Origin: Bacillota bacterium | GTDB taxonomy: Bacteria; Bacillota; SHA-98; UBA4971 | NCBI GenBank assembly: GCA_012516125.1 | Contig: JAAYXB010000010.1 | Location: 79,984 to 131,450 of the forward strand | Length of the DNA stretch: 51,467 nucleotides | Direction of reading: 5' to 3' | Shown: piece by piece, positions 15,419 to 23,190 of the stretch | Layout: each line of letters starts with the position of its first letter | Numbering within the stretch: position 1 is the first letter of the stretch | Position numbers and translations under genes: made by a program | Notes under the pieces: generated by a model | The model's database searches: none | The model's input: the letters and a program-made list of their open reading frames with translations, nothing else | Told to the model about the DNA's origin: nothing

Positions 15419-16684
15419 GTGAAACGAGCGACGACCCGGCAGACAGGCGGGCACAAGCCATCGAAACTACCAGGCTGTTACCACCCACCTTTCATCCTCT
15501 CCGTCGTAACGGTATTCGTGGCACTGGTAGCTGAGATCCTTTGGTGTCCGCCACCTCAACTGGATGCCGCCGGTGCGCGGGAACCCGCTCTCCGCCCCGT
15601 CGAACTTCACTTTTTCTACAGCTCAGCCTGTCCGGGCTGCGAGATCGCGAGATTGCAGCTCGCACGCCTCGTGGCCGTTCGCCCTTACGTGTCGGTGGCA
15701 GAGCACGATGTAGTGCTCGCCCACAACCAGGCGCTGCACCGGGCGTTCGCCACCGCCGCCAGTGTCCCCGCCAGAATGCGAGGCTATGTACCTGTGGTTT
15801 TCGTCGGCTCGCGGTACCTTGTTGGGGACGAGATCACCCTTGAAGGTCTCCTGGAGGCGGTTGATGGGTACAACTCCAGCGCAGGGCCCATCGGGGTCCG
15901 AACCGAGGAGATCGAGGCCGCGGGGCGCGCCCTTCTGAGAGAAGGCTCCATACTGAGCGCCGCTGTCGTCGCTGTCGCAGGGCTCGTAGATGGGATCAAC
16001 CCGTGTGCCTTTGCTATCCTAGTCTTCCTCGTGTCGTATCTAACGCTCGCAGGCAAGGACAGGCGGCAGATCCTTTCAACCGGCCTGGCGTTCGCAGGAG
16101 GGGTCTTCGCGACGTATGTTGCGGCGGGCTTCGGGCTACTCGGGGTCATCCACGCCTTCCGGGGCATGCCCTTCGTTCACAGGGCGGTATATCTGGCGGC
16201 CGCCGTCATGTGCTATGCACTAGCAGCCGTGACAATACGTGACTTGTTGGAAATGCGCTCGGGCTTTCCCTCCAACGTGAAGCTAAGGCTCCCTCGTCGC
16301 CTTACGAAGTTCGCCCACGCCGCGATCAGGCAGGCGGCATCCTCGCCCTATCTTGGGGCGGCGGCCCTGCTGACGGGGACGGTCGTCGCAACCACGGAGT
16401 TCGTATGCACCGGCCAGTTGTATCTGCCCACCATCGCATACATGGTGCAGGCAGGTGGCGATACAGGACGTCCCGCTGCCATGCTGATCCTGTACAACTT
16501 GGCGTTCATAGCGCCGATGCTATGCGGGGTTACCCTCGCGTATCTCGGCACGACCTCGGAACGCCTAGCAGCTTTGACGCGACGCCACGCTATGACAGTG
16601 AAGGCTGCCATCGCACTGGTCCTGGTTTGCCTAGGAAGTTACCTCGGCCTGGAGTTTCTCGGGATGCTGGGCCTCGTGGCGTAG
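15419..16684 (+). CDS. Thioredoxin-like domain fused to CcdA-type membrane protein
   Basis: This 421-residue protein has a signal-anchor segment (about 22-42), then a thioredoxin-like domain with HFFYSSACPGCEIARL (a CPGC redox pair near residue 75). A CcdA/DsbD-type membrane domain follows, with LVDGINPCAFAILVFLVSYL near 195 and EFVCTGQLYLPTIAYM near 330, which hold the conserved membrane cysteines. Such proteins pass reductant from cytoplasmic thioredoxin across the membrane to extracytoplasmic disulfides or cytochrome maturation. The start is GTG at 15419 with GGGAGGG upstream. It is a plus-strand gene diverging from the catabolic operon, with no cytochrome genes nearby. Confidence 0.85.
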   Translation: MKRATTRQTGGHKPSKLPGCYHPPFILSVVTVFVALVAEILWCPPPQLDAAGAREPALRPVELHFFYSSACPGCEIARLQLARLVAVRPYVSVAEHDVVLAHNQALHRAFATAASVPARMRGYVPVVFVGSRYLVGDEITLEGLLEAVDGYNSSAGPIGVRTEEIEAAGRALLREGSILSAAVVAVAGLVDGINPCAFAILVFLVSYLTLAGKDRRQILSTGLAFAGGVFATYVAAGFGLLGVIHAFRGMPFVHRAVYLAAAVMCYALAAVTIRDLLEMRSGFPSNVKLRLPRRLTKFAHAAIRQAASSPYLGAAALLTGTVVATTEFVCTGQLYLPTIAYMVQAGGDTGRPAAMLILYNLAFIAPMLCGVTLAYLGTTSERLAALTRRHAMTVKAAIALVLVCLGSYLGLEFLGMLGLVA

Positions 16685-16851
16685 GTATGGCGTCGTGGCG
16701 CCGGGGCGCCGGGCACCTCGCCTGGGCGTCCCGGAGCATGCTCCGAAACGCCTCCTGAGCCTATCAAGGGCGTCCTGTGCGCCTTGGTGGGCGCCGCGTT
16801 AGCGCGTTAGACCCGTATCCACTGAAGAGCGACAGGTCTTGGAGAGGACTT
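16685..16851. other. Non-coding gap with palindromes, downstream of the CcdA fusion gene
   Basis: No gene is seen. The palindrome GGAGCATGCTCC (16733-16744), flanked by GCGT/ACGC, and GGCGCCGGGGCGCC (about 16698-16711) could form hairpins and may end transcription between the convergent CcdA-fusion and HEPN genes, but neither is followed by a T-run. A doubled GCGTTAG near 16795-16810 resembles the left interior of the nested-palindrome elements. Confidence 0.4.
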
Positions 16852-16990
16852 CTAAGTATGGGGTCATTAGTTTTCTCTCGTTTTCCGAGGTCTTGGGTTG
16901 CCGGTGACTCAAAGAAAGAGTGCAACACCGGCAACCATGCACGGCGCGTCGCTCTCTGGAACCGGCGATTACTTATGGCGATCTACTTAG
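16852..16990. repeat. Nested-palindrome intergenic element, copy D (inverted core)
   Basis: The left end is CTAAGTATGGGGTCATTAG (16852-16870) and the right end is ATCTACTTAG (16981-16990). The central hairpin is GGTTGCCGGTG (16896-16906) paired with CACCGGCAACC (16926-16936). Its 19-base loop is the reverse complement, with one mismatch, of the loop in copy C, so the core is flipped relative to the flanks. The TAA stop of the HEPN gene (16987-16989) lies inside the right end. Confidence 0.75.
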
Positions 16991-17403
16991 GTCAGCTCTT
17001 CTTCATTCCCTACCAGCTTGTTGAGGACGCGCTCACACTCCTCAATGAACCTCCGCACGTCCTCCTTGAGTGAGCTGACCTCGGCACGCGTCACGGTGAC
17101 GAAGTCTTCGTAGTCGGTGTCCTGCCGTTTCTCAAATGCAGATGGCAGGACCTTGGAAACTTGCGCGTCGATCAGACGGTCTTTGACGAAATGGCGCTGA
17201 AAGAGGGATATCACTCCGCTGTGTTTGGATGAGTCCAGTTGCTTGAGCGCCAGGAGGGCCCTTGCCGCATAGAACGCTGCATAGTAGAAGCGGTTCACCG
17301 CCCCCGTGAGACCGCCAGTCTCGAGCAGCGTCGAGCCCTCCTCAAAGGATTCCTTCGCACGCCCCATCCGGTACCTTGCCAGGACGCGTACCTCAGGCTT
17401 CAT
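16987..17403 (-). CDS. HEPN domain protein
   Basis: This 138-residue all-helical protein matches the HEPN family, with AVNRFYYAAFYAARALLAL near residue 38 and HSGVISLFQRHFV near 62. HEPN proteins are commonly paired with minimal nucleotidyltransferases in toxin-antitoxin-like modules or as substrate-binding partners. Its ATG overlaps the stop of the upstream nucleotidyltransferase by four bases (ATGA), so the two are translated together. I do not see a clear RxxxxH ribonuclease motif, so calling it a toxin is not supported. Its stop codon is supplied by repeat element D. Confidence 0.85.
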   Translation of the reverse strand: MKPEVRVLARYRMGRAKESFEEGSTLLETGGLTGAVNRFYYAAFYAARALLALKQLDSSKHSGVISLFQRHFVKDRLIDAQVSKVLPSAFEKRQDTDYEDFVTVTRAEVSSLKEDVRRFIEECERVLNKLVGNEEELT

Positions 17404-17735
17404 AAGGACACGCCCTCGCGCTCTAGAGTCTGGATGAACGGCGTGAGTTTCCAGACGGGATCTCGGAACACGTGTTCCGGGATGACCCGAGGAGAAATGT
17501 ACACGTCGTGACGCAAGTTGACGTCAAAGGCGACGTCGATGACCGCATCCCTCACGCCTCGGTCTAGCCTCGACACAATGACGAGCACGTCTATATCCGA
17601 ATCAGGCGTATCGTCCCCCCGCAGCTTGGAGCCGAAGAGTCTGATATCTCGTATTTCCTCTCTGAGAGGGCTTTCTCGAAGCCGCTTTACGAAGTCCTCC
17701 AGGGCGTCCCTGTCCCTCATCTTTAGCGGCGTCAT
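17400..17735 (-). CDS. Minimal nucleotidyltransferase (MNT), partner of HEPN protein
   Basis: This roughly 111-residue protein has the nucleotidyltransferase motif LFGSKLRGDDTPDSDIDVLV (GS...SDID) that binds metal and nucleotide. It directly precedes, and overlaps by four bases, the HEPN gene. In MNT/HEPN modules the MNT member can AMPylate its partner or act as antitoxin; here that is inference. The longer open frame to 18398 overlaps the SCIFF maturase gene and is not real coding. I choose ATG at 17735; ATG 17720 or an upstream GTG are alternatives, as no strong ribosome binding site is present. Confidence 0.8.
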   Translation of the reverse strand: MTPLKMRDRDALEDFVKRLRESPLREEIRDIRLFGSKLRGDDTPDSDIDVLVIVSRLDRGVRDAVIDVAFDVNLRHDVYISPRVIPEHVFRDPVWKLTPFIQTLEREGVSL

Positions 17736-17838
17736 CCCGCGGAGATCCCTGCGGCGGCGCACTCTGACCACCCCGCTTCCACACCAAATGATACCACGAG
17801 ATAGCAAGACGAAACAAGGTACGGGCGCGGTTGCCAGG

Positions 17839-19209
17839 TCACAACGCGGCATGTACATCTCGCAAGACCTGCACAGCCAGCGCGCACTCGATGCGCTTCT
17901 TCTGGATGGCGCACGCAACGGGGTCAGGGGTGAGGATATCGCCCGATGAAGCGTAGGCGCTCGCGTGGCACCCGCCGCTGCAGATGAACCGCGCCCAGCA
18001 CTCGGCGCAGCCGCGCTTCGTGTAGACATGCGCGCCCCGGAACCTTTCCACAAGCACGGGGTCCACTTCGCCCTTAAACACGTCGCCCATGAGAAACTCC
18101 CGCCGACCCACGAATTGATGGCACGGGTAGATGCTGCCATCGGGCGCCACAGCAAGGTAGTCCACGCCAGCGCCGCACCCGGCAAGGCGCCGTGCAAGGC
18201 ACGGTCCGCCGTCCAGGTCCACGTTGAAGTGGTAGAACGAAAACCCCTCCCCCCGGGCATGTCGCTCGAGGAAGAGCGTGGCCAGACGCTCGTACTCCCT
18301 CCCGATGGCGTCGAGGTCGTCGGCACGGATCCCATACGACGTATCGCGCGCTCCGACCACGGGCTCCACGGATATGCTGCGGCAACCGAGGTCCGCAAGG
18401 TGCATGACGTCGGACGCGAAGCCCAGGTTCGCCCTGGTATAGGTGCCCCGCACGAAGTACGACTCGGGCGGGCGGCCGGCGATAAAGCGCCTCACCCTGG
18501 GGACGACCTCATCGTAGCTCCCGCCGCCCCCGGGCGCAACTCGCATCCTGTCGTGCGTCTCCTTGCGGCCGTCGAGGCTGAGCACCACGAGCATGTCGTT
18601 GTCGTTGAGGAACCGGGCCACGTCATCATCGAGGAGAACGGCGTTGGTGGTCAGAGTGAACTCAATACGTTTCCCGAGCCGCGCCGCTTCTGCCCGCCCG
18701 TACTCGACGGCAGACCTCACCACGCCGAAGTTGAGGAGCGGCTCACCTCCGAAGAAGTCCACGTTGAGGTTGCGACGCCCACCTGACCTCGCAAGCAGGA
18801 AGTCTATCGCCGCCTTCGCCACTCGCTCCGGCATGAGTTCCCTTGTCATGCCGAAACTCCCCGTCTTGCCGAAACAATACCGGCATCGGAGGTTGCAGTC
18901 GTGCGCGACGTGAAGGCAGAGCGCCTTGACGAGCACCTCGCCGGCGGGTTCGTAAGGCTCGTCGGGAGCGTAAGGATGAGAAAGGCGGCCATCGGCCACC
19001 ATTTCGTCGATCTCGTCATAAACTTCGGCTACGGCCTCGTCCGTATGAACCGGCCCGAGCCTTCGGATGACCTCGTCCCTCGGCTCTCCGTAAGCAACAA
19101 TCACATCGCGGGCCACCTCGTCGAGCTCATGAAGCCCGCCGGTCTTTACGTCGAGGAGAAGGTTCGTCCCAAGTGCGGAGAATACGTGCCAGTTAGCTTC
19201 CTTCTGCAT
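17839..19209 (-). CDS. scfB: SCIFF peptide radical SAM maturase (SPASM family)
   Basis: This 456-residue radical SAM enzyme should install thioether cross-links in the SCIFF peptide encoded just upstream. The radical SAM motif is CNLRCRYC near residue 110, and the C-terminal SPASM region carries many cysteines, including CAECWARFICSGGC, for auxiliary Fe-S clusters. The N-terminus (ANWHVFSALGTNLLLDV) matches the peptide-binding leader domain of SCIFF maturases. I choose ATG at 19209: GAAGG lies ten bases upstream, and the longer frame to 19410 only adds sequence overlapping the SCIFF gene in another frame. The gap to the SCIFF stop is 113 bp. Confidence 0.92.
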   Translation of the reverse strand: MQKEANWHVFSALGTNLLLDVKTGGLHELDEVARDVIVAYGEPRDEVIRRLGPVHTDEAVAEVYDEIDEMVADGRLSHPYAPDEPYEPAGEVLVKALCLHVAHDCNLRCRYCFGKTGSFGMTRELMPERVAKAAIDFLLARSGGRRNLNVDFFGGEPLLNFGVVRSAVEYGRAEAARLGKRIEFTLTTNAVLLDDDVARFLNDNDMLVVLSLDGRKETHDRMRVAPGGGGSYDEVVPRVRRFIAGRPPESYFVRGTYTRANLGFASDVMHLADLGCRSISVEPVVGARDTSYGIRADDLDAIGREYERLATLFLERHARGEGFSFYHFNVDLDGGPCLARRLAGCGAGVDYLAVAPDGSIYPCHQFVGRREFLMGDVFKGEVDPVLVERFRGAHVYTKRGCAECWARFICSGGCHASAYASSGDILTPDPVACAIQKKRIECALAVQVLRDVHAAL

Positions 19210-19322
19210 TTCTTGCCAGCCTTCAGTAGTCAGCCTTCCGGGCTCAGCCTCCTTAGCCTCCCGGAGCCGGCTCTGACGCCGCCCCGCCTTGAGCGTCGCC
19301 GCCGTCTCCGGCTCGCGAGAGG

Positions 19323-19487
19323 TCACTTCCCGCGCTGCCGGCACACCTGATTGCCGACGGTGCATGAAGTCTTGCACGCCGACTGGCATGACGCCTGGCA
19401 CTCCTTGCATCCGCCCTCGGCAAGGCCGGCTCTCGTCGAGCCCTCGCTCACGGTGCGAATGTGCTTCGTTGCGTTTTTCTGCGCCAC
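19323..19487 (-). CDS. scfA: SCIFF (six cysteines in forty-five residues) precursor peptide
   Basis: This 54-residue peptide has exactly six cysteines at 27, 30, 34, 38, 42 and 49, with the core CQSACKTSCTVGNQ that defines the SCIFF family. SCIFF peptides are modified by the adjacent radical SAM enzyme to form thioether bonds; they are near-universal in Clostridia, but their function is unknown. It uses GTG at 19487, eleven bases after AAAGGAG (19499-19505); an in-frame GTG at 19496 is too close to that site. Short length and GTG start make it easy to overlook. A promoter is seen about 100 bp upstream. Confidence 0.95.
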   Translation of the reverse strand: MAQKNATKHIRTVSEGSTRAGLAEGGCKECQASCQSACKTSCTVGNQVCRQRGK

Positions 19488-19589
19488 GCTTACCACGTCT
19501 CCTTTATGTAATGTTACGTATCCAGACCCTGGTCCCGCTGCCCCGGGGATGCTGCGGCAAGCCAGGCCGGGGCAGGCATTCCAGAAAAC

Positions 19590-19618
19590 ATTATAGCATC
19601 GGCCTGGTGAAGTATGAA
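19590..19618 (-). promoter_or_regulatory. Predicted sigma-A promoter of the SCIFF operon
   Basis: On the minus strand, TTCATA (19613-19618) is followed after 17 bases by a perfect TATAAT (19590-19595). Transcription would start near 19583 and give a leader of about 95 bases before the SCIFF start. The intergenic region 19488-19873 otherwise holds only this and the divergent ubiA promoter. Confidence 0.6.
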
Positions 19619-19745
19619 GACCATTGGCTCAAATTCCCCCGGCATCATCCAGGGTACTATCCGACACGAGCCCGACACGGGCAACGGCTGCGCTGCACAT
19701 TCGCGATAACGCGTCCCGGCGGCCCAAGAGTTGCCCACACTGGCA

Positions 19746-19774
19746 TTGTCCGCTCTGCGTTATAAAGCTATAAT
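19746..19774 (+). promoter_or_regulatory. Predicted sigma-A promoter of the UbiA-family gene
   Basis: TTGTCC (19746-19751) and TATAAT (19769-19774) are separated by 17 bases. The leader before the gene's ATG would be about 95 bases. It points away from the SCIFF promoter. Confidence 0.65.
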
Positions 19775-19873
19775 GATTGACAGGCCCGGCCCCGGGACGT
19801 GCCGCCGGGGAACGCCGGCTTTCTTTAACCGTCCCAACCGCACATCGCAACATCCCCAAGGAGGGAACGACTC

Positions 19874-20818
19874 ATGTCTCTTCCGGCTTCATCAACCTCA
19901 CGGCGCCTGCGCGGGCTTGTGCAGCTTGCCGACCCGAAGATATGGGTCGCATCAACGGTGCCCATGTTCGTGGCCGCTGCGCTGGCTTATGCAGACACGG
20001 GCCGCTTTGCGCCCGGGTGGTTTCTTCTCACCCTCGTGGGAATTTACGCGGTGGAAGTGGGCAAGAACGCAGCGAACGAGGTCGTTGACTGGCGCTCCGG
20101 GGCCGACAGGTTCGTCGAGCCCGAGGACGCCACCCCGTTCTCAGGAGGCAAGAAGACGATAACCGGCGGCCTGCTTTCCGAACGCGACGCGCTCTGGATA
20201 GCAGTGGGCAGCTTCGCTGTAGCGGCCATCGCGGGCCTTCCCATCGGGCTTTTCCGCACCTGGCACGCGTTCTGGATCGCGGCGCTGGGCGGGTTCCTCG
20301 CACTCGCGTATAGTGTCCCGCCTTTCTCCTTCTGTTACCGCGGCCTCGGGGAGCTCGTGGTAGGCATGACCTTCGGCCCGCTCCTGATGCTCGGCACTTA
20401 CGTGGTCCAGACGAGGCAGCTTTCGGCAAGGCCGCTCGTTGTCGGGGTCCCTCTCGGCATCCTCATCGCAACCGTCCTCTGGATCAACGAATTCCCCGAC
20501 TTCGAGGCCGACAGACGCGCGAACAAGCGAAACCTCGTGGTGCGCATGGGAAAGGCCAGGGCGAGGGTGGTCTACGCGTGGCTTCTTGGCCTCGCCGAGG
20601 CGGCTGTCATCGGCGTGGCGCTGTGTCTCCGCAGCCCGTGGATGCTCCTGGGCCTTGCGGGAGGCGTCGAGGCGTCCCGCGCCGCCAGGGTTTGCTGGCT
20701 CGCTTACGATTCGACGGCCGAACTCATGCCCGCCAACGCCGGCACCGTGAAGACCTACATCCTCACTGGCGTCGGGCTCATCGCCGGGGCGCTGCTGCAG
20801 CGGTGGCTACCCCTGTAG
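19874..20818 (+). CDS. UbiA-family membrane prenyltransferase
   Basis: This 314-residue integral membrane protein has the two aspartate-rich motifs of UbiA prenyltransferases: NAANEVVDWRSGAD near residue 58 and FPDFEADRRANKRNLVVRMG near 203, which bind the prenyl diphosphate through magnesium. About eight hydrophobic segments can be seen. MenA (menaquinone synthesis) is a close possibility, but no other quinone genes are nearby, so the aromatic acceptor is unknown. AAGGAGG stands nine bases before the ATG, and a good promoter precedes it. It is a single plus-strand gene between minus-strand operons. Confidence 0.85.
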   Translation: MSLPASSTSRRLRGLVQLADPKIWVASTVPMFVAAALAYADTGRFAPGWFLLTLVGIYAVEVGKNAANEVVDWRSGADRFVEPEDATPFSGGKKTITGGLLSERDALWIAVGSFAVAAIAGLPIGLFRTWHAFWIAALGGFLALAYSVPPFSFCYRGLGELVVGMTFGPLLMLGTYVVQTRQLSARPLVVGVPLGILIATVLWINEFPDFEADRRANKRNLVVRMGKARARVVYAWLLGLAEAAVIGVALCLRSPWMLLGLAGGVEASRAARVCWLAYDSTAELMPANAGTVKTYILTGVGLIAGALLQRWLPL

Positions 20819-20915
20819 CCGCCCTCGTGCACCTGTAACTTTCCCCCGAAGAGCTCGTGAGCTGGCTGCCTATGGGCAAAACACTAACCTTGGTTGGCCG
20901 GTGGCTGGCGGCCGC

Positions 20916-21617
20916 TTAGGACCAGTCCCGGACCCGAACCCACGCTATCGACACCACGCAGCTCAGGGCATAGATGACAAGGCCGGCGGCGGCCACCAGC
21001 AACGGCGCCATCAACGACTGCCCCGGGGCCCCTATCCACGCAGGTGGCTGCACTTGCACCCGCCGCAGGATCGTGGACCCAGCCATGACAGCCGCAAACA
21101 CGCCGAGCATGACGATGCGGTTATAAGCGCTGGCCCTGGCATATCCCAGGCAGAAGAACATCGCGAGGTAGACCCCGCATATCACCGCGACTATACCCAA
21201 CAGCATCGCGGCACGCCCCAGCACCCCGCGAAGAAGAGCGCCGAGATCGCCCGGAGTCACGGCGGACCCCCCGAGGCCCACGCGTGGTGAGATGATCCCC
21301 TGCCCGATGATGGCGATCACCCCGAAAACCGCGCCGAAAGCTACCGCGGCAACAAGCACAGACAGGAACTTGCTCGTGACTATGGCGGTATCCGAGAGCG
21401 GCAGGCCCTTGAGGAAGAGGTGCGCACCGGACTTGTCCTCGTCGTACGTGGACCTGATGGCAAACCCGTACGCCGAGACGGTCATATAGACGGCGATGAT
21501 GGAACTTGCGTCCGTAACGGCAAACGACATCGTAAGCCCCAGGAGCGACCCGATCAGGAAATACATGAGCAATGTCCTCTTCCCCTGGATGATGTCCTTC
21601 CATACGAGGTCTAGCAT
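20916..21617 (-). CDS. ABC transporter permease (ABC-2 type)
   Basis: This 233-residue protein has about six hydrophobic segments and an N-terminal MLDLVWKDIIQGKRTLLMYF, typical of ABC-2 permeases of the YtrC/bacteriocin-export type. Its ATG (21617) overlaps the end of the ATPase gene by seven bases and has GGAGTGAGG just upstream. With the ATPase and the GntR regulator it forms a three-gene operon. A role in exporting or responding to cell-envelope compounds is likely by analogy with YtrA-regulated transporters; the substrate is unknown. Confidence 0.85.
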   Translation of the reverse strand: MLDLVWKDIIQGKRTLLMYFLIGSLLGLTMSFAVTDASSIIAVYMTVSAYGFAIRSTYDEDKSGAHLFLKGLPLSDTAIVTSKFLSVLVAAVAFGAVFGVIAIIGQGIISPRVGLGGSAVTPGDLGALLRGVLGRAAMLLGIVAVICGVYLAMFFCLGYARASAYNRIVMLGVFAAVMAGSTILRRVQVQPPAWIGAPGQSLMAPLLVAAAGLVIYALSCVVSIAWVRVRDWS

Positions 21618-22783
21618 GCCTCACTCCCCCTCACGATCGCCACCAGAATGTCATCGAGCGACACCGGAAGCACCCGCGGCCTTGTCCCAGCGAGATGCCC
21701 AACTTCTCTTGCGACATCTTCGGAATACGCGCACGTAATGCCGGTGAAGGTCAGGCCCTCGATCTTGTGCGCCGCGAACGCCCTTCCGAGGGCTCCTCTC
21801 ATCGCTTGCTCCACCTTTGCCCTGGCCTCGGCGACGCCCGCCTCGAGGCCGGCCCGGTCAGATGAGCCTCTCGCCTCGGGCCGCAGGGGGAGAGGAAACG
21901 AAACCCTCTTCCATCTGGCGAGGACATCATCTTTCACGTCGGAGATGACGACCCGCCCGTCATTGATGAATGTGACGTAGTCCGCGACCTTCTCCACATC
22001 CTGCGTGATGTGGGTCGAGAAGAACACGCTCCGCCGCTCGTCCTGGATGACCGACATGAGCTCCGCCAGGACGTCGTGGCGTATGACCGGGTCGAGCCCG
22101 CTCGTGGGCTCGTCGAGTATCAGGAGTTCCGGCCTGTGCGAGAGCGCGAGGGCCAGGCCCAGCTTCACCTTCATGCCCTTGGAGAGGGTCTTGACCCGCT
22201 TCGACTGCTCTATCCCGAACCTTTCGAGGGTCGCCTTGTAGAGCCGCGCGTCCCACGTCGGGTAGTACTTGCCAACGAAACCGCCGAGCCAGGCCGGGGT
22301 CACCTCTTCGTAGAAGTGGGGCTCTTCGCCCAGGTAGCCGATGTGCCGCTTGACCTCGGTCTCGAACGCCACGTGGTCGAGGCCCAGCACCTTCACGGCA
22401 CCCGTGGACTTCCTTACCATGTTCATGATGATCTTGATGGTCGTGCTCTTGCCGGCTCCATTTGGCCCGATGAACCCCATGATATAACCCCTGGGCAGCG
22501 TGAAGGACACATCCTTGAGCTGGAATTTCGGGTACCGCTTGCCCACACCTGACAGCATGAGTGCCGGCACGTCGCGACCGGCGGTGCTTTCAGCCCCTGA
22601 TCCTGTCGTCGTGCGTGCAGTCCATCCTACCGCCGCCGTCCTCGTCTTCACCGAAGTCACCGCCCTCGTCGCGCTCGTCGTCGCCGCCTCAGCCGTCGCC
22701 ACCGTACGCGTTGCCGCCGCGGCTGTCGTCGGTACCGTGGCACTCGCAGTCTCAGCCGGCGCCAACATCGCCATGTGCATCAC
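21611..22783 (-). CDS. ABC transporter ATP-binding protein with Ala/Thr-rich N-terminal extension
   Basis: The ATPase core starts near residue 76 (MLSGVGKRYPKFQLKDVSF) and has Walker A GPNGAGKSTT, signature LSKGMKVKLGLALALS and Walker B LLILDEPTSGLD. It energises the permease encoded next. The first 75 residues are low-complexity Ala/Thr/Val and are not part of the family. Translation from GTG/ATG at 22783 is supported by TGATG overlap with the GntR stop; initiation at ATG 22558 would give the usual length and is the alternative. The extension is encoded by GCC/ACC-rich simple sequence. Confidence 0.88.
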   Translation of the reverse strand: MMHMAMLAPAETASATVPTTAAAATRTVATAEAATTSATRAVTSVKTRTAAVGWTARTTTGSGAESTAGRDVPALMLSGVGKRYPKFQLKDVSFTLPRGYIMGFIGPNGAGKSTTIKIIMNMVRKSTGAVKVLGLDHVAFETEVKRHIGYLGEEPHFYEEVTPAWLGGFVGKYYPTWDARLYKATLERFGIEQSKRVKTLSKGMKVKLGLALALSHRPELLILDEPTSGLDPVIRHDVLAELMSVIQDERRSVFFSTHITQDVEKVADYVTFINDGRVVISDVKDDVLARWKRVSFPLPLRPEARGSSDRAGLEAGVAEARAKVEQAMRGALGRAFAAHKIEGLTFTGITCAYSEDVAREVGHLAGTRPRVLPVSLDDILVAIVRGSEAC

Positions 22784-23148
22784 CCAATCGCCTCCTTGAG
22801 AAGCCTCAGCAGCTCCTCTACGGTCACACCGCTTGCCCGCGCGTCGGCCACAATCTCGGCAAGCCGCTCGCGGAGAGCCCGCATTCGGATAGCCTTCAGG
22901 CGCTCGGCGTCGAGATCCGCTACGAACGACCCCAGCCCCGCCCTGGTCACGATGATCCCCTCGGCCTCCAGCTCCGAGTAAGCCCTCTTCGTCGTTATCA
23001 CGCTGGTTCCAGCCTGCTCGGCAAGCTGCCGGATTGAGGGCAGGCTTTCGCCCGGCGCAAGCTCGCCGGATAGCACTTTCTCCCTGATCTGGTCGACTAT
23101 CTGCCTGTACAGCGGCACCGGGTTGCTGTATGACACGTGGACCTGCAC
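22780..23148 (-). CDS. GntR-family regulator (YtrA subfamily)
   Basis: This 122-residue protein has a winged helix at about residues 8-75 (PVPLYRQIVDQIREKVLSGE; RQLAEQAGTSVITTKRAYSE) and a short C-terminal helical dimerisation region, the YtrA layout. YtrA regulators usually repress an adjacent ABC transporter operon. I choose GTG at 23148, which leaves the operator and promoter just upstream; the longer frame to 23316 would run through both. The stop overlaps the ATPase start, so regulator and transporter are coupled. Confidence 0.9.
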   Translation of the reverse strand: MQVHVSYSNPVPLYRQIVDQIREKVLSGELAPGESLPSIRQLAEQAGTSVITTKRAYSELEAEGIIVTRAGLGSFVADLDAERLKAIRMRALRERLAEIVADARASGVTVEELLRLLKEAIG

Positions 23149-23161
23149 GGCATCACCGCCA

Positions 23162-23190
23162 TGTGTATATCGTCTATACACAGTATAGAC
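23162..23190. promoter_or_regulatory. Overlapping palindromic operators for the GntR regulator
   Basis: Two perfect inverted repeats overlap: GTCTATAC-ACA-GTATAGAC (23172-23190) and TGTGTATA-TCGTC-TATACACA (23162-23182). They lie between the promoter and the start of the GntR gene and cover the -10 box and likely start site. AT-rich palindromes of this kind are typical GntR sites, so autorepression is the simple reading. Confidence 0.8.

Noticed and set aside
17736-18398. Long open frame continuing upstream of the nucleotidyltransferase start
   Set aside because: It overlaps the SCIFF maturase gene on the same strand in another frame, is Arg/Ser/Trp-rich and shows no family motifs; only the last 112 codons are real.
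19210-19410. N-terminal extension of the SCIFF maturase to ATG 19410
   Set aside because: It overlaps the SCIFF coding region in another frame, and homologous sequence begins only near 19209, where a ribosome binding site is present.
22500-22799. Plus-strand 99-codon frame with a hydrophobic Val/Ala-rich stretch
   Set aside because: It is the antisense of the ABC ATPase N-terminal extension; the hydrophobicity comes from GC-rich simple sequence, and there is no ribosome binding site.
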